Assembly: GCA_027487375.1 (NCBI GenBank)
Contig: JAIYDQ010000292.1
Span: 1 to 32,024 of the forward strand
Direction of reading: 5' to 3'
Length of the DNA stretch: 32,024 nucleotides
From: Planctomycetaceae bacterium
GTDB lineage: Bacteria; Planctomycetota; Planctomycetia; Pirellulales; Pirellulaceae
Shown here: one piece after another, positions 8,269 through 17,199 of the stretch
Layout of the letters: each line of letters begins with the position of its first letter
Position numbering within the stretch: the first letter of the stretch is position 1
The notes under the pieces: generated by a model
What the model was told of the DNA's origin: nothing
What the model saw: the letters and a program-made list of their open reading frames with translations, nothing else
The model's database searches: none
Program-made: the position numbers and the translations under genes

Positions 8269-8784
8269 ATGAAAAACTACCTTCGCTTAGTGGCTGTTGT
8301 CGCAGTTCTTGCTCTCGCTCCATCAGCCGTACACGCTCAAACAACAGCATCACAAACCTTCACGATGGTCGTACCAAGCAGCATTAGCATTTCCGCTCCT
8401 GCTGCAGTCAGCTTAACTCACGATCAAACCGATAATCCTCAAGCATTCCCTGTACAAACATGGACCGTTCGGGGTAACGCAAGAAATGGAATGACTGTTT
8501 CGTTTGCGAGCGACTCATTCGTCAACCCAGCAGACACCACATTCAAGAGGAATGCAAAACTGGATTTGGCATTAAAATCCTCGAACGGCACTGGCGCCTG
8601 GAACGTTACTGTTCCATCGTCAACCTCAACCGGTACCACTCCTGCAACCGTGACCGCAACAACTACTGGTGTTGGTCGAGCAAGCCTGGACCTGGTCGTC
8701 TCTTTTCTTACCGAAGATTTCAGTTCCTTTGTCGCTGGCACTTATACCACGACCGTTGTTGGAACTGTCGTAGCGAATCCGTAG
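8269..8784 (+). CDS. Small secreted beta-rich protein, fimbrillin-like
   Basis: 171 residues. ATG 8269 is chosen because it starts a textbook signal peptide (MKNYLRLVAVVAVLALAPSAVHAQ, cleavage after AHAQ/VHA); the frame is open upstream to 8140 but that part has no export signal. The mature protein is Thr/Ser/Val-rich, almost Cys-free, and looks like one beta-sandwich. It begins with an alternating hydrophobic strand, SQTFTMVVPSSISIS, and ends with GTYTTTVVGTVVANP. Such N- and C-terminal strands occur in spore-coat-U/fimbrial subunits, where the N-terminal strand completes the next subunit's fold, but no family match is certain. It is followed by a strong terminator and then by a secretin and an Ig-like protein on the same strand, so a structural surface or fibre subunit is a reasonable guess. 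Confidence 0.6.
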   Translation: MKNYLRLVAVVAVLALAPSAVHAQTTASQTFTMVVPSSISISAPAAVSLTHDQTDNPQAFPVQTWTVRGNARNGMTVSFASDSFVNPADTTFKRNAKLDLALKSSNGTGAWNVTVPSSTSTGTTPATVTATTTGVGRASLDLVVSFLTEDFSSFVAGTYTTTVVGTVVANP

Positions 8785-8868
8785 TCAAAACGGACCTTCG
8801 CTATCGATAACCGGAAGCCATCAGAAATCTCGGGCGATCTCAAAGCTCGTTAAGCAAAAACTCCAAAT

Positions 8869-8910
8869 GCCCCCGCTGCTCGGTGAATGCCGAATTACGG
8901 GGGCTTTTTT
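8869..8910 (+). terminator. Intrinsic terminator after the small secreted gene
   Basis: GCCCCCG (8869-8875) pairs with CGGGGGC (8898-8904), followed directly by TTTTTT (8905-8910). The loop can form a small inner CGG/CCG stem. It lies 85 bases after the stop and before the secretin gene. Confidence 0.88.
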
Positions 8911-9032
8911 GCGTTTGTTACGCAAGATTTTCGGACAACCGAACATTCGGCTTGCCGCAATTGCTGAATGATTGTAAAAGCCGTCTCAACAATGACGAGA
9001 CTTCAAGATCTTTCAATTTCCAGGCAAAGCTG

Positions 9033-10619
9033 TTGTTAGTCGATCTTTTCGAAACCCGAAAATGCAACTTGGTGCTGGTGCTCCTTTGTTGCTTCGTCGG
9101 ATGCCACGGACAGGATCGAATTCATCGCAAAAGCATCGAAGATTTGTATGGAGAAGCTCTCTCAGCCGCAGCGGCAAGGCCCCCAGTGATTCAGCAAGTG
9201 ACGGCCCCTGATCCGAATTCGAATGCTTGTTCTTGTTCGCAGCAGGAACCAACCCGACTTTATGAGGCAGGGGCAAAGCAAGCTAAACAATTAGAGCATT
9301 GCGATTCTATGGATGTTGGTGTCTCGAACATCCATGGTCCACCGAGGCCCAAATCGTTACCCGTTTGGCCTTCGGGAAGCGGTCAGTCTGCCAACCAAGT
9401 CGTCCTTGCAAGCGCTGAAGAGATTGTTGCTTCGCCAGCACTACCTGAAGTTCGGGTTTCCGAAGTATTCGAGCAAACAGACATTCGCGAAGCGATTCAG
9501 ATTCTAGCCACGGCGGCTGGGGTTGAAGTGGTTATTGATGAGACGGTCGGCGGGATTACCAGCGCACAGATACAGGATGAGCCATTCGAACAAGCCTTAG
9601 AGAAAATTCTTTTACCTGTTGGATTAGTCTACGCAAAACACGAAGGTAAATATCTGGTTGCTCCTCCAGATCCCGATTCGCCACTCTTCTATCTGATCTC
9701 ACAGCGCTACCAATACTCACCCAACTTCCACGACGTTGCCAAGCTTACGTCGCTTCTTCCTGCGCGTTTTAAACCCTATCTACAGTCGTCAACCGAACGC
9801 AATATCATCGTGGTCGATGCACCGAAGGCCATTGGAGACGATTTGATCGAGCGCTTGCGCGAGTTGGACGCTCCTGTCCCGCAGATTGAACTCGAAGCGA
9901 TCGTTTGTGTGGTGAGTCCTGACAGTGGGTTTCGATTCGGGCTCGATTGGGGACATGTTGTCGGGGTTCAGGGGGTCGATTCACTCAAAGCAGGTTTGAC
10001 TGGCCTAACGTTCTCAGGTTCCGCAAGCAAGCAAGGTGTTAGTAACGCCTTCTCGGACTTCGCTGTCACATCGGCGTTTGTTCGCCTGCTTGCGTCCGAG
10101 GGCTATATCACGATTCGCGCTGCACCTCGTGTTACTGCGAAAGACGGCGAGAAAGCAAACATCTCGATCAATCGCGAAACATTTTTTAGCCTTCAACCAA
10201 ATAACAACAGCCTGCTCTTTCAGCAAAACGTCCAAAAGGTTGAAGCGGGTATAAGCCTGGAGATTATACCTCGTGTGCATGGCGACATGATCTCGGTGAA
10301 GATCAGTAAAGCCGAGGTTAGCGAAGACATTCGAACGAGCGACTCGCGCTCGGAACTGACTGCGAATCCCTACCCGATTATCAATCGTCGTGTCGTATCA
10401 ACTGACGTCAACGTACGCGACGGCCAAACGATTGTCATCGGCGGGCTCGTTCAACGCCAAACAGTTGACCGAATCAACCGTATTCCAGGGCTCAGCCGAA
10501 TTCCGATTGCAGGAAAGCTTTTCCAGACCATTGAAAAGCAAGAGCAAGATGCCGAGGTGGCGATTTTCATCTCGCCTCGAATCGTAAATGACCAACCTTG
10601 CGTATTGAACGAGAGATAA
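9033..10619 (+). CDS. Secretin-like outer-membrane lipoprotein
   Basis: About 528 residues. The first ~24 residues form a lipoprotein signal (TRKCNLVLVLLCCFVGC, lipidated Cys about 24). A Pro/Cys-rich variable linker leads to an STN/N0-type domain at about 140-210 (VRVSEVFEQTDIREAIQILATAAG). An N1-like KH-type domain follows at about 225-290 (DVAKLTSLLP, NIIVVDAPKAIGDDLIERL). The secretin domain covers about 294-515, with the hallmark DGQTIVIGGLVQ at about 463 and PGLSRIPIAGKLF at about 485. Secretins form large gated outer-membrane rings for type II/III secretion, type IV pili or phage export. The frame is open from a GTG at 8883 inside the terminator stem, so I prefer TTG 9033, which gives a sensible signal peptide. 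It is short for GspD or PilQ, and no ATPase or inner-membrane platform genes are beside it. Confidence 0.85.
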   Translation: MLVDLFETRKCNLVLVLLCCFVGCHGQDRIHRKSIEDLYGEALSAAAARPPVIQQVTAPDPNSNACSCSQQEPTRLYEAGAKQAKQLEHCDSMDVGVSNIHGPPRPKSLPVWPSGSGQSANQVVLASAEEIVASPALPEVRVSEVFEQTDIREAIQILATAAGVEVVIDETVGGITSAQIQDEPFEQALEKILLPVGLVYAKHEGKYLVAPPDPDSPLFYLISQRYQYSPNFHDVAKLTSLLPARFKPYLQSSTERNIIVVDAPKAIGDDLIERLRELDAPVPQIELEAIVCVVSPDSGFRFGLDWGHVVGVQGVDSLKAGLTGLTFSGSASKQGVSNAFSDFAVTSAFVRLLASEGYITIRAAPRVTAKDGEKANISINRETFFSLQPNNNSLLFQQNVQKVEAGISLEIIPRVHGDMISVKISKAEVSEDIRTSDSRSELTANPYPIINRRVVSTDVNVRDGQTIVIGGLVQRQTVDRINRIPGLSRIPIAGKLFQTIEKQEQDAEVAIFISPRIVNDQPCVLNER

Positions 10620-10674
10620 CTCGATAGCCAAGTACGGCGATAAAATAAGAGAACATAAACGGAGTAAAATTTCG

Positions 10675-12399
10675 ATGATACGTGCATTCATGACACAATC
10701 AAAAGCCATCGGACGATCACGCTTGCTTGTGAAGTTCTTAACAAACTTTGCCGCTGTCGTTTTTCTTCTTCATCTCTTTGTCGATCCTGTAATTGCACAA
10801 GCTCAACCGGCTACGAAACCGCAAGTTGGACGACCAACGAGTACCACGCGACGCGACCCACCACGTGAAATTTCGGTGACGCAAAGCTTTGAACCCGCTT
10901 TTGCTATTGAACCTCTTTCACATCGAATTGAAGGTCGCGCGAACGACGTTATTCCTTTTCAATTCAAAATTGAATCAGCCAATCGTGATGCACAAGTCGA
11001 AGTCTCGATCGTTGGGCTTCGGCAAGAGATGAATGGACAGATCTTTCACGATGAAAAAGCCGACATGACGGAACTCATTCGGCTCGTTTCACCAGACAAA
11101 ATGACTTTGCAAGCGGATAAACCAAGCGTGATTGAGGGCTTGGTTCAAATGCCACGCGGAGAATCCAAGTACCACTCATTCGGCATCTTAGTGCGCGACG
11201 TGGGGCGAGGCAACGACATCACTCCGCAGTTCAATCCGGATGGGAGTCAAAAAACACAAGCTGGCATACGATTCGTGACTCAATACATACTCAGGTTAGA
11301 TTTGGTCGTAGAAGGTATTCGAGGAGAACAAGGTCATCAGCTTCAAGTCGAAGATGTTCGAATGACGCCGCTCGATGGTCGCCCAAGACTACAGGCGATC
11401 GTATCAAATCCTACAGGGACTGCCTTTGAATTTGAGTTGCGAGCCAGGCTGCGTTCGTCGCCAAGCGATCGATCTTTCAAGACGCTTCGCTTGGTACTAC
11501 CTGTTCGGGCAAGCATTCAAGATGACACGCGTTATCAGGGACGAATACTTCCCAAGAGTCGTATTCGGATGGAGGAACTGCTTCCAGAAGCAATTGCTGG
11601 AGGCCAATACGAAGTGGACTTGGAATTGTTGTTTGAAAATCGTGTTGTTGATAAGAAGACTTTGCCTATCAGCGTCGTCGCACAAGACTTTCCTGCTCAA
11701 GAGGTCCTGATTGCGCAGGTTGGCGAAGGCTTGCAAGTATCACCTGCTCAGATTGAGCTTTCGCAAGCCCGCGGTGGCAGTCGACGTCAAACCATACTGC
11801 TGAAGAACACGGGTAAGGATGCAAAGTCGATTACGCTTTCTGCAATCGGGGCAAATCAACTTCCAATGGAAGCCGCGCTAATCCAACCCAATGAAGTGCA
11901 ACTACCACCGAACGGAAGCCGCAAATTGTCCGTTACATTACGAAGTCAATCCGCTGGTAGTGACACTGTTCAGTACGGGAAATTGATCGTAAGTTCCAAA
12001 AGCGATACTCGAGACTACAACGAAACAAAAGAGCTTCCAATGGCGATAGTGCTTAAGCAGCCCGATGCACCAGTCGTTACGATGACTCCCCTGGAATGGG
12101 TTGTTGATGGTGCTTATCCAGGCTTCGTGACGACATTAAAAAACAGCGGAGATACCCATCTGCCGTTGCAAGCGCTCTTATCGATTGTCGATTCTAACGG
12201 CCGCCGTATGACCATCCCAAGTGGTTTTGGTCGCTGGCTTATGCCAAGGTCGTCTTCGAAGCTTGAGTTTCGAATGGAAGGCCCGATGATACCCGGCGAG
12301 TATCAGCTCGCATGTGAAATCCTTAACCAAGATAAACCAATTACCGCCAAACAAGTCTTCACGGTTACCGATTTAGAAAATTCAGCAAGCAAGAACTAG
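10675..12399 (+). CDS. Exported Ig-like repeat protein, chaperone-like
   Basis: 574 residues. ATG 10675 has GGAG at 10661-10664. A signal peptide (FLTNFAAVVFLLHLFVDPVIAQAQ) ends near residue 44. The mature protein looks like several beta-sandwich domains. The first is at about 68-170 (FAIEPLSHRIEGRANDVIPF, LVSPDKMTLQADKPSVIEG, SFGILVRDVG); its order of strands recalls the N-domain of PapD-type chaperones and of WxL-interacting DUF916 proteins. A middle domain occupies about 200-345. A further one is at about 350-455 (VSPAQIELSQARGGSRRQTILLKNTG, then LPPNGSRKLSVTL), resembling ASH/MSP-type modules, and a last one at about 465-565. No lipobox or membrane tail is visible. It starts 55 bases after the secretin and is probably co-transcribed. 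A periplasmic chaperone or adaptor role is inferred from fold-like features and neighbours only. Confidence 0.6.
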   Translation: MIRAFMTQSKAIGRSRLLVKFLTNFAAVVFLLHLFVDPVIAQAQPATKPQVGRPTSTTRRDPPREISVTQSFEPAFAIEPLSHRIEGRANDVIPFQFKIESANRDAQVEVSIVGLRQEMNGQIFHDEKADMTELIRLVSPDKMTLQADKPSVIEGLVQMPRGESKYHSFGILVRDVGRGNDITPQFNPDGSQKTQAGIRFVTQYILRLDLVVEGIRGEQGHQLQVEDVRMTPLDGRPRLQAIVSNPTGTAFEFELRARLRSSPSDRSFKTLRLVLPVRASIQDDTRYQGRILPKSRIRMEELLPEAIAGGQYEVDLELLFENRVVDKKTLPISVVAQDFPAQEVLIAQVGEGLQVSPAQIELSQARGGSRRQTILLKNTGKDAKSITLSAIGANQLPMEAALIQPNEVQLPPNGSRKLSVTLRSQSAGSDTVQYGKLIVSSKSDTRDYNETKELPMAIVLKQPDAPVVTMTPLEWVVDGAYPGFVTTLKNSGDTHLPLQALLSIVDSNGRRMTIPSGFGRWLMPRSSSKLEFRMEGPMIPGEYQLACEILNQDKPITAKQVFTVTDLENSASKN

Positions 12400-12454
12400 A
12401 CTTGATCGATTCTTAGGTCAGTGCTGCTCAGGGTTGAGCACGATGACAAGTCAT

Positions 12455-12508
12455 AGGATAGGCTACCAGCCGGTCAATTGCTAAACCGACAGACTGGAAG
12501 CCTATCCT
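12455..12508. repeat. Palindromic repeat between convergent genes
   Basis: AGGATAGGCT (12455-12464) pairs perfectly with AGCCTATCCT (12499-12508), extended by an inner CCAG/CTGG pair and an AATTG-containing loop. No T-run follows. The sequence looks like a planctomycete intergenic palindrome that ends in CCTATCCTAC. It may double as a bidirectional terminator for the convergent genes on either side. Confidence 0.65.
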
Positions 12509-12566
12509 ACTGCTAGCGGGCTAACGTTTCACCAATAATTCATAGTAGCGTTTGTACTTGTCGCTG

Positions 12567-13532
12567 CTATGCGAATCGACGGGCAACCTTTACAGATAGC
12601 ATTGTAATCATCGTAAAGCCACACAATAGAATCGCGTTAGGTTCAGGAATCGCGGTGACGAACTCCAAGCTGGACACGTATCCCGTAACGTTGTTAGTAA
12701 ACGGATCGTACTGAGGACGAAACAGTAAGAAGCTGTTTTGAGATAGGGCAAGTCGATTTGTTCCCGAGTTATCAATAAATCCTCCCGTATCATCGCCGCC
12801 AATAACATTGGGTGGCAGTGCGGTGTAACGCGAGCCACCGTCAGCCACACCAACAGTCGCAGCAATCTCTCCAAACTTCGGATCCGTATCCTGGTATGGG
12901 ACATAGCTAAATGCAAGGTCGTCCTTGAGGAAGTCAAAACCTCGATATTTCATATCGCGTTCGAACCAAACAACTTGCATGCTTCGCTGTGTTTCGAATG
13001 CCTGAGTGCCTCTCGGTGAATCGAAAGCTAATCTTACATTTTTCCATGTAACCGCCAAGAAATCGCCTGGTACCGAATGCTCCAACACTGCATTCGTATT
13101 TCCGGTAACCAGCAAAACATCGTCCCATAAAGGGGCGATTAATCCGCCGGGAAATTGATTCTGAGTCGCAGGAGAATCCAGTCGATCAGAAAAGAAGTTT
13201 GGGTTATTGGCAAAATTGATGTTGCCGTTCTCGGATACGTTAAACGAGGTTCGAGATTGTCCGTAGAACTTACCAGAGAAGCCTGGTTTTTGGACAAGCA
13301 CAATTTGATCGACATTTGAATTCGGCGGCCCCTCCTCCGACATAAGAACTGTCGCGTTTGAAGGCGGTACGACAAGAAAATCAGCTTTTGAGAGACTTGC
13401 TATACAGTTCGTAAACACAACGACGAACGCAATAGTAAACCTGAAGACGAAATGCGGAAAAAAGGGCCTCGCAGGATGGCAGCTTTGGGTTCCTCTAAAC
13501 TGAACCTCAAATAAAGAATTCGTGAATTTCAT
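12567..13532 (-). CDS. PEP-CTERM surface protein with NIDO-like domain
   Basis: About 321 residues from ATG 13532 (in-frame alternatives at 13550 and a TTG at 13610; none has a good ribosome site). An export segment (FVFRFTIAFVVVFTNCIASLSKA) is followed by a domain with NIDO/nidogen features: FNVSENGNINFA, FPGGLIAPLWDDV, DFLAVTWKNVRL, a block around MQVVWFERDMKYRGFDFLKDDLAFSY, then ATVGVADGG. The C-terminus is a PEP-CTERM tripartite signal: IPEPNAILL, a hydrophobic segment, then a basic VARR end, so the protein is probably processed by an exosortase and displayed at the surface. The exosortase is not in this window. It is convergent with the surface cassette and divergent from the export operon. 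Confidence 0.78.
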   Translation of the reverse strand: MKFTNSLFEVQFRGTQSCHPARPFFPHFVFRFTIAFVVVFTNCIASLSKADFLVVPPSNATVLMSEEGPPNSNVDQIVLVQKPGFSGKFYGQSRTSFNVSENGNINFANNPNFFSDRLDSPATQNQFPGGLIAPLWDDVLLVTGNTNAVLEHSVPGDFLAVTWKNVRLAFDSPRGTQAFETQRSMQVVWFERDMKYRGFDFLKDDLAFSYVPYQDTDPKFGEIAATVGVADGGSRYTALPPNVIGGDDTGGFIDNSGTNRLALSQNSFLLFRPQYDPFTNNVTGYVSSLEFVTAIPEPNAILLCGFTMITMLSVKVARRFA

Positions 13533-13673
13533 CAATAGCAGACAGTCCATGTTGTTTTCGTTCAGCTTCCGTGCCTCAATCGATCCATTGAAAATGGATT
13601 CAAATTGCAATCGAAAATAAGAGGCGAATTATTTGGTATACATATAGGCGCGGCTCCGACAACTGTCAATTAC

Positions 13674-13976
13674 ATGAACGCCATCATGCACAACCAAATT
13701 TCACTACGAATGATTTTCGCATTAACGACTCTTTTGGCAGTCGTAATTGCTTGTTTTCAGAACCTGCCAAGCGGTGTCATCGTCTCTGCTTTCATGGCGA
13801 TGCTTACGATGTTGATTGTTACGTTTGCTCTTTTTGCTCTTGCCTTCATGGTCATGCTGCCTTTCGCACAACTGGGCAAGTACCTAGACGATCAATCTGA
13901 TGATGGGAGCAGTCCTTTCGCTCAAGACCGTCTGCCTTCACAGATTATTCCGCCTGTCGACCGAGGTGCCGAATGA
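13674..13976 (+). CDS. Small membrane protein heading an ABC export operon
   Basis: 100 residues from ATG 13674; the frame is open from 13605, but the upstream part lacks sequence character. It has two transmembrane segments: ISLRMIFALTTLLAVVIACF, and a long second one from VIVSAFMAMLTMLIVTFALF to AFMVMLPFAQL. A polar Asp/Ser-rich tail follows (DDQSDDGSSPF). The RMIFALTTLLAVV block is of the type that begins many small planctomycete membrane proteins. Its stop overlaps the next start by 4 bases (ATGA), so the two are translationally coupled. Function unknown; probably an accessory of the export complex. Confidence 0.6.
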   Translation: MNAIMHNQISLRMIFALTTLLAVVIACFQNLPSGVIVSAFMAMLTMLIVTFALFALAFMVMLPFAQLGKYLDDQSDDGSSPFAQDRLPSQIIPPVDRGAE

Positions 13977-16132
13977 GCTTTATCGGGCAGGAAACGCGGC
14001 AGTATTCTCTTAAGGGGCTACAAGCAGTAAACGTGCGCAGGGATGAATCTAATTACCTGATGCATCGTTGCAAATTGCTATTTTGGATTCTGAGTTGCTG
14101 CATCATCGGCTCCGATGCCCCGATCGCTTATGGGCAACTGAACGCTGCTATCAACAACCGCTCCGAGCGAGTCACATTGGTCATCGGCGACCCGTCTCTC
14201 GGAGAAACCTTAGGTCTATCTGGCTACCTTCACGGGATTGGAAGTGAAACCGAAGGCTATAACGGTTGGGAACTCGTTTTGCAAAACGCGGATGGTTCAC
14301 CATTTACAGCTGACTTGTCCTTGCAGCTTGATCTCAATATCAGCACTACTGGAGCGGTGAACTATTCAGTGGCAGTTCCCGTTGTCCTGAGTTCTGGATT
14401 ATCGGAGTCTCGCACACCATTTTTAGTCCCTTTTGGAGATTTGTCTTTGCAGGATGGAAGATGGATCTTGGTCAACTATCGTGTTCGGATTTCGCAAGAT
14501 GGTAGGTCGCTGCCTGGATTGTTCTCGGAGCGTAAGAATCATCATTCGATCACCCTGAGAACAAACGTCAATTCGAGCCAGATTCCGGTTCCGGGCTTGA
14601 TCTTATTGAGTAACGAGACTGTGCAAGGTCGGCAATCACAAGACTGGCAAAAAAGTGCTCCCGCAGTCAGTACAGCGAATGCTCGGAATGTTGTCGATGC
14701 CGAGCAACTCTTTAAGAATGACTGGGGAGAACTTGTCGCAAGCAGTCAATGGATTCACCCTAATTTTGGACTTGCCGTGGTGGATCGATTGCCGACGAAC
14801 TGGCTTGAGTTTTCTTCTAGGTCAAACGTAAATGTTTCCACTCAGGATTTTGCAAAACTCGATGCGGCGCAACTAGCAGCGATTCATGACTATGTACTTG
14901 CTGGTGGATCCTTCGTTGTCAGTAATTGTGATTACGAAGCGGGATTGGATTCGAACGTGCAAGCTTGGATTGAACAGATCGCTCCGAACCACCTGCAGTC
15001 GACGTTGAATCAAAGTACAGATTCTGAAAGCGCAAAGCGATTTCGAACAATCGAAGTCGGTTTCGGTAGTATCACACTTTCGAGCCATGACTTATCTTTT
15101 TTTCAGCACAACATTTTCGACGGCATTAGCAGATTGGGATTCAGCAGCCGAAGTGCGAGTCATGTAATGGATTGGTACATTCCGCGTGTAGGGCAGCCGC
15201 CCGTGATTGGATTCAGCATTTTTATCTGCGCTTTCGCATTCGTAGCGGGTCCGCTTCTTCTATGGTTTGCCCATCATCGTTTACAAAGGCCGATCTTACT
15301 GCTCTTAGTGTTACCGCCACTTGCAATAACAATTGCCGGTGCAATCCTGCTGTATTCGGTATTAAAAGATGGATTTGAAACTCATGCACGAGTTCGATCG
15401 GCAACTTGGGTAAATCAATCAACATCACGCGGCGTTAGTCATTCCAGGCAGACTTACTTCAGTGGGCTTCCCCCTCGTCAAGTTAGTTTTTCTTCACGAA
15501 GCGAAGTGTGGCCAACCCCCGAAACGTTATCTCGTCGAAGAGGTTATTCGCCGAGTTTAAACATCGGTTTGAACTGGGGTTCGGATTTCCAGTCCTACAA
15601 GGGATTTCTTACGCCTCGAACACAATGCCAATGGACTGTAACTACTCCGTTAGACTCGCTTCCTACTTTTGACTATGTGATAACACCCGAAACTGGCAAG
15701 CTCACGAAGATTCAAAACGTGATGAAAGACGATTGGATTGTCGGGTTCTTCTGTGACAAGAATTCTAAACTCAGTCGCGTCGGCCCGACCGCAGCAGGAG
15801 AACGAGGAGTTCTATCCGATGTTGTGGTGGAGAAGGCGCTGATTGAGATCAGAAAGCTCACCCGCCCACTCGCGTTTCCTACTGGCTATCCCACAACTGG
15901 CTCGCCATCGATTGGTGCTTGGATGATGAATTCATACGATGTTAATTACAATTCGGCGAATGCTACTCAAAGCGAAATGGAGCGGAAACTCGAGATGTGG
16001 TTGAATGGTAGCGAATTCCTGAAGCCGGGTGGATTTATTTTGCTTCTTCGCAGCGCGTCCTATCTTGATCAGCCGCTTCGCGAAACGGTCCGCGAGTCAG
16101 ATTCGTTTCATGTTCTGACAGGAACTTGGTGA
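13973..16132 (+). CDS. Large membrane-anchored accessory protein of the ABC export operon
   Basis: 719 residues. ATG 13973 overlaps the previous stop (ATGA) and has GAGG at about 13963. An alternative ATG at 14060 lies just before the export-type hydrophobic segment LLFWILSCCIIGSDAPIAYGQ. A periplasmic beta-rich region (about 60-270) is followed by a Rossmann-like block (about 285-330: LPTNWLEF, LAAIHDYVLAGGSFVVSN). This resembles the DUF4350/amidotransferase-like fold, in which a flexible region reports on substrate. Two adjacent transmembrane segments lie at about 408-462 (GFSIFICAFAFVAGPLLLWF and ILLLLVLPPLAITIAGAILL), followed by a soluble C-terminal domain. Its position upstream of an ATPase and permease points to an export or gliding-type complex. 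No specific family name is secure. Confidence 0.6.
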   Translation: MSFIGQETRQYSLKGLQAVNVRRDESNYLMHRCKLLFWILSCCIIGSDAPIAYGQLNAAINNRSERVTLVIGDPSLGETLGLSGYLHGIGSETEGYNGWELVLQNADGSPFTADLSLQLDLNISTTGAVNYSVAVPVVLSSGLSESRTPFLVPFGDLSLQDGRWILVNYRVRISQDGRSLPGLFSERKNHHSITLRTNVNSSQIPVPGLILLSNETVQGRQSQDWQKSAPAVSTANARNVVDAEQLFKNDWGELVASSQWIHPNFGLAVVDRLPTNWLEFSSRSNVNVSTQDFAKLDAAQLAAIHDYVLAGGSFVVSNCDYEAGLDSNVQAWIEQIAPNHLQSTLNQSTDSESAKRFRTIEVGFGSITLSSHDLSFFQHNIFDGISRLGFSSRSASHVMDWYIPRVGQPPVIGFSIFICAFAFVAGPLLLWFAHHRLQRPILLLLVLPPLAITIAGAILLYSVLKDGFETHARVRSATWVNQSTSRGVSHSRQTYFSGLPPRQVSFSSRSEVWPTPETLSRRRGYSPSLNIGLNWGSDFQSYKGFLTPRTQCQWTVTTPLDSLPTFDYVITPETGKLTKIQNVMKDDWIVGFFCDKNSKLSRVGPTAAGERGVLSDVVVEKALIEIRKLTRPLAFPTGYPTTGSPSIGAWMMNSYDVNYNSANATQSEMERKLEMWLNGSEFLKPGGFILLLRSASYLDQPLRETVRESDSFHVLTGTW

Positions 16133-16140
16133 TTCACAAG

Positions 16141-17199
16141 ATGCCAAATAAAAGCAACACAAACGAGTCCGCAAGTCTTGGCTCTTTAAACACGTTAAGT
16201 GTTTCTTCTGCTGTCGATGCGATCGCCTATACGCCCACTTTCGCAAAAGGGTTTCATCAAGCGTCGACACCGATGATTGAGGTGCGCCGGCTTTATAGAA
16301 CCTTTGGAAAGACTGAAGCGGTAAGCGATCTCTCTTTTGAGGTGATGGCGGGGCAAGTGTTTGGATTTATTGGCCCTAATGGTGCGGGCAAAACCACATC
16401 GATGCGGATACTTGCAACCCTGGAGCTGCCAACCTACGGGGACGCAATGATCGATGGGTTGTCGAGCATCAATGATCCGGATCTCGTTCGCAAGCGAATG
16501 GGTTTCATGCCCGATGGATTTGGAACTTATCCGAACATGGATTGCGTGGAGTATCTCGATTTTTTTGCTCGTGCGTACGGACTTGTTGGCAAGGATCGGA
16601 TTAACGCCGTCAAACGGACTCTCGCTTTCACGGGGCTTGATAAGATCGCTTCCAAAAGTATTCGCGGTCTTTCCAAGGGGATGCGGCAACGATTGTGTCT
16701 TGGCCGCGCGATCGTACATCAACCGAAGGTCCTCATCTTAGATGAACCCGCCAACGGACTTGATCCGCGTGCGCGAATTGAATTGAGGCAATTGATTAAT
16801 CAGCTTGCACAGGAAGGAGTCGCGGTCCTCGTTTCGTCGCACATCCTGACGGAGCTTGCCGAGATGTGCGATCAAGTCGGGATCATTGAACGAGGCAAAT
16901 TGTTAGCAGTAGGTAGTGTCGCCGATATTCAGGCTGCTTCCTCAAGCGGTCGTGAAGTCCGAGTGCGACTGGTTTCGCGAATGGAAGAGGCTTCGCAGTG
17001 GCTCGCAAGTCAAAGTCACGTGTCGCTGGTCACTGTCGAGGGAAACTCGATTTCGCTTCAACTAGCCGGCGACGTGTCTGACCAATCGCGACTGTTGCGT
17101 GGACTTATTCAACAGAATTTCGATGTGATCGAATTCGCCTCGAAGGAACGTTCACTCGAAGATGTCTTCATGCAGATAACAACAGGAGCTGTCCAATGA
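16141..17199 (+). CDS. ABC transporter ATP-binding protein (ABC-2 export type)
   Basis: 352 residues with a short variable N-terminal tail before the ATPase core (MIEVRRLYRTFGKTEAVSDL from residue 45). Walker A is GPNGAGKTT at about 78, the signature LSKGMRQR at about 177, Walker B LILDEPANGLDP at about 199, and the H-loop SSHI at about 233. The C-terminal ~100 residues are the regulatory extension seen in CcmA/GldA-type ATPases (SGREVRVRLVSRM, then RSLEDVFMQIT). I chose ATG 16141; a TTG at 16126 overlaps the previous gene and is also possible. The stop overlaps the permease start by 4 bases. It energises export of an unknown substrate with the following permease. Confidence 0.9.
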   Translation: MPNKSNTNESASLGSLNTLSVSSAVDAIAYTPTFAKGFHQASTPMIEVRRLYRTFGKTEAVSDLSFEVMAGQVFGFIGPNGAGKTTSMRILATLELPTYGDAMIDGLSSINDPDLVRKRMGFMPDGFGTYPNMDCVEYLDFFARAYGLVGKDRINAVKRTLAFTGLDKIASKSIRGLSKGMRQRLCLGRAIVHQPKVLILDEPANGLDPRARIELRQLINQLAQEGVAVLVSSHILTELAEMCDQVGIIERGKLLAVGSVADIQAASSSGREVRVRLVSRMEEASQWLASQSHVSLVTVEGNSISLQLAGDVSDQSRLLRGLIQQNFDVIEFASKERSLEDVFMQITTGAVQ

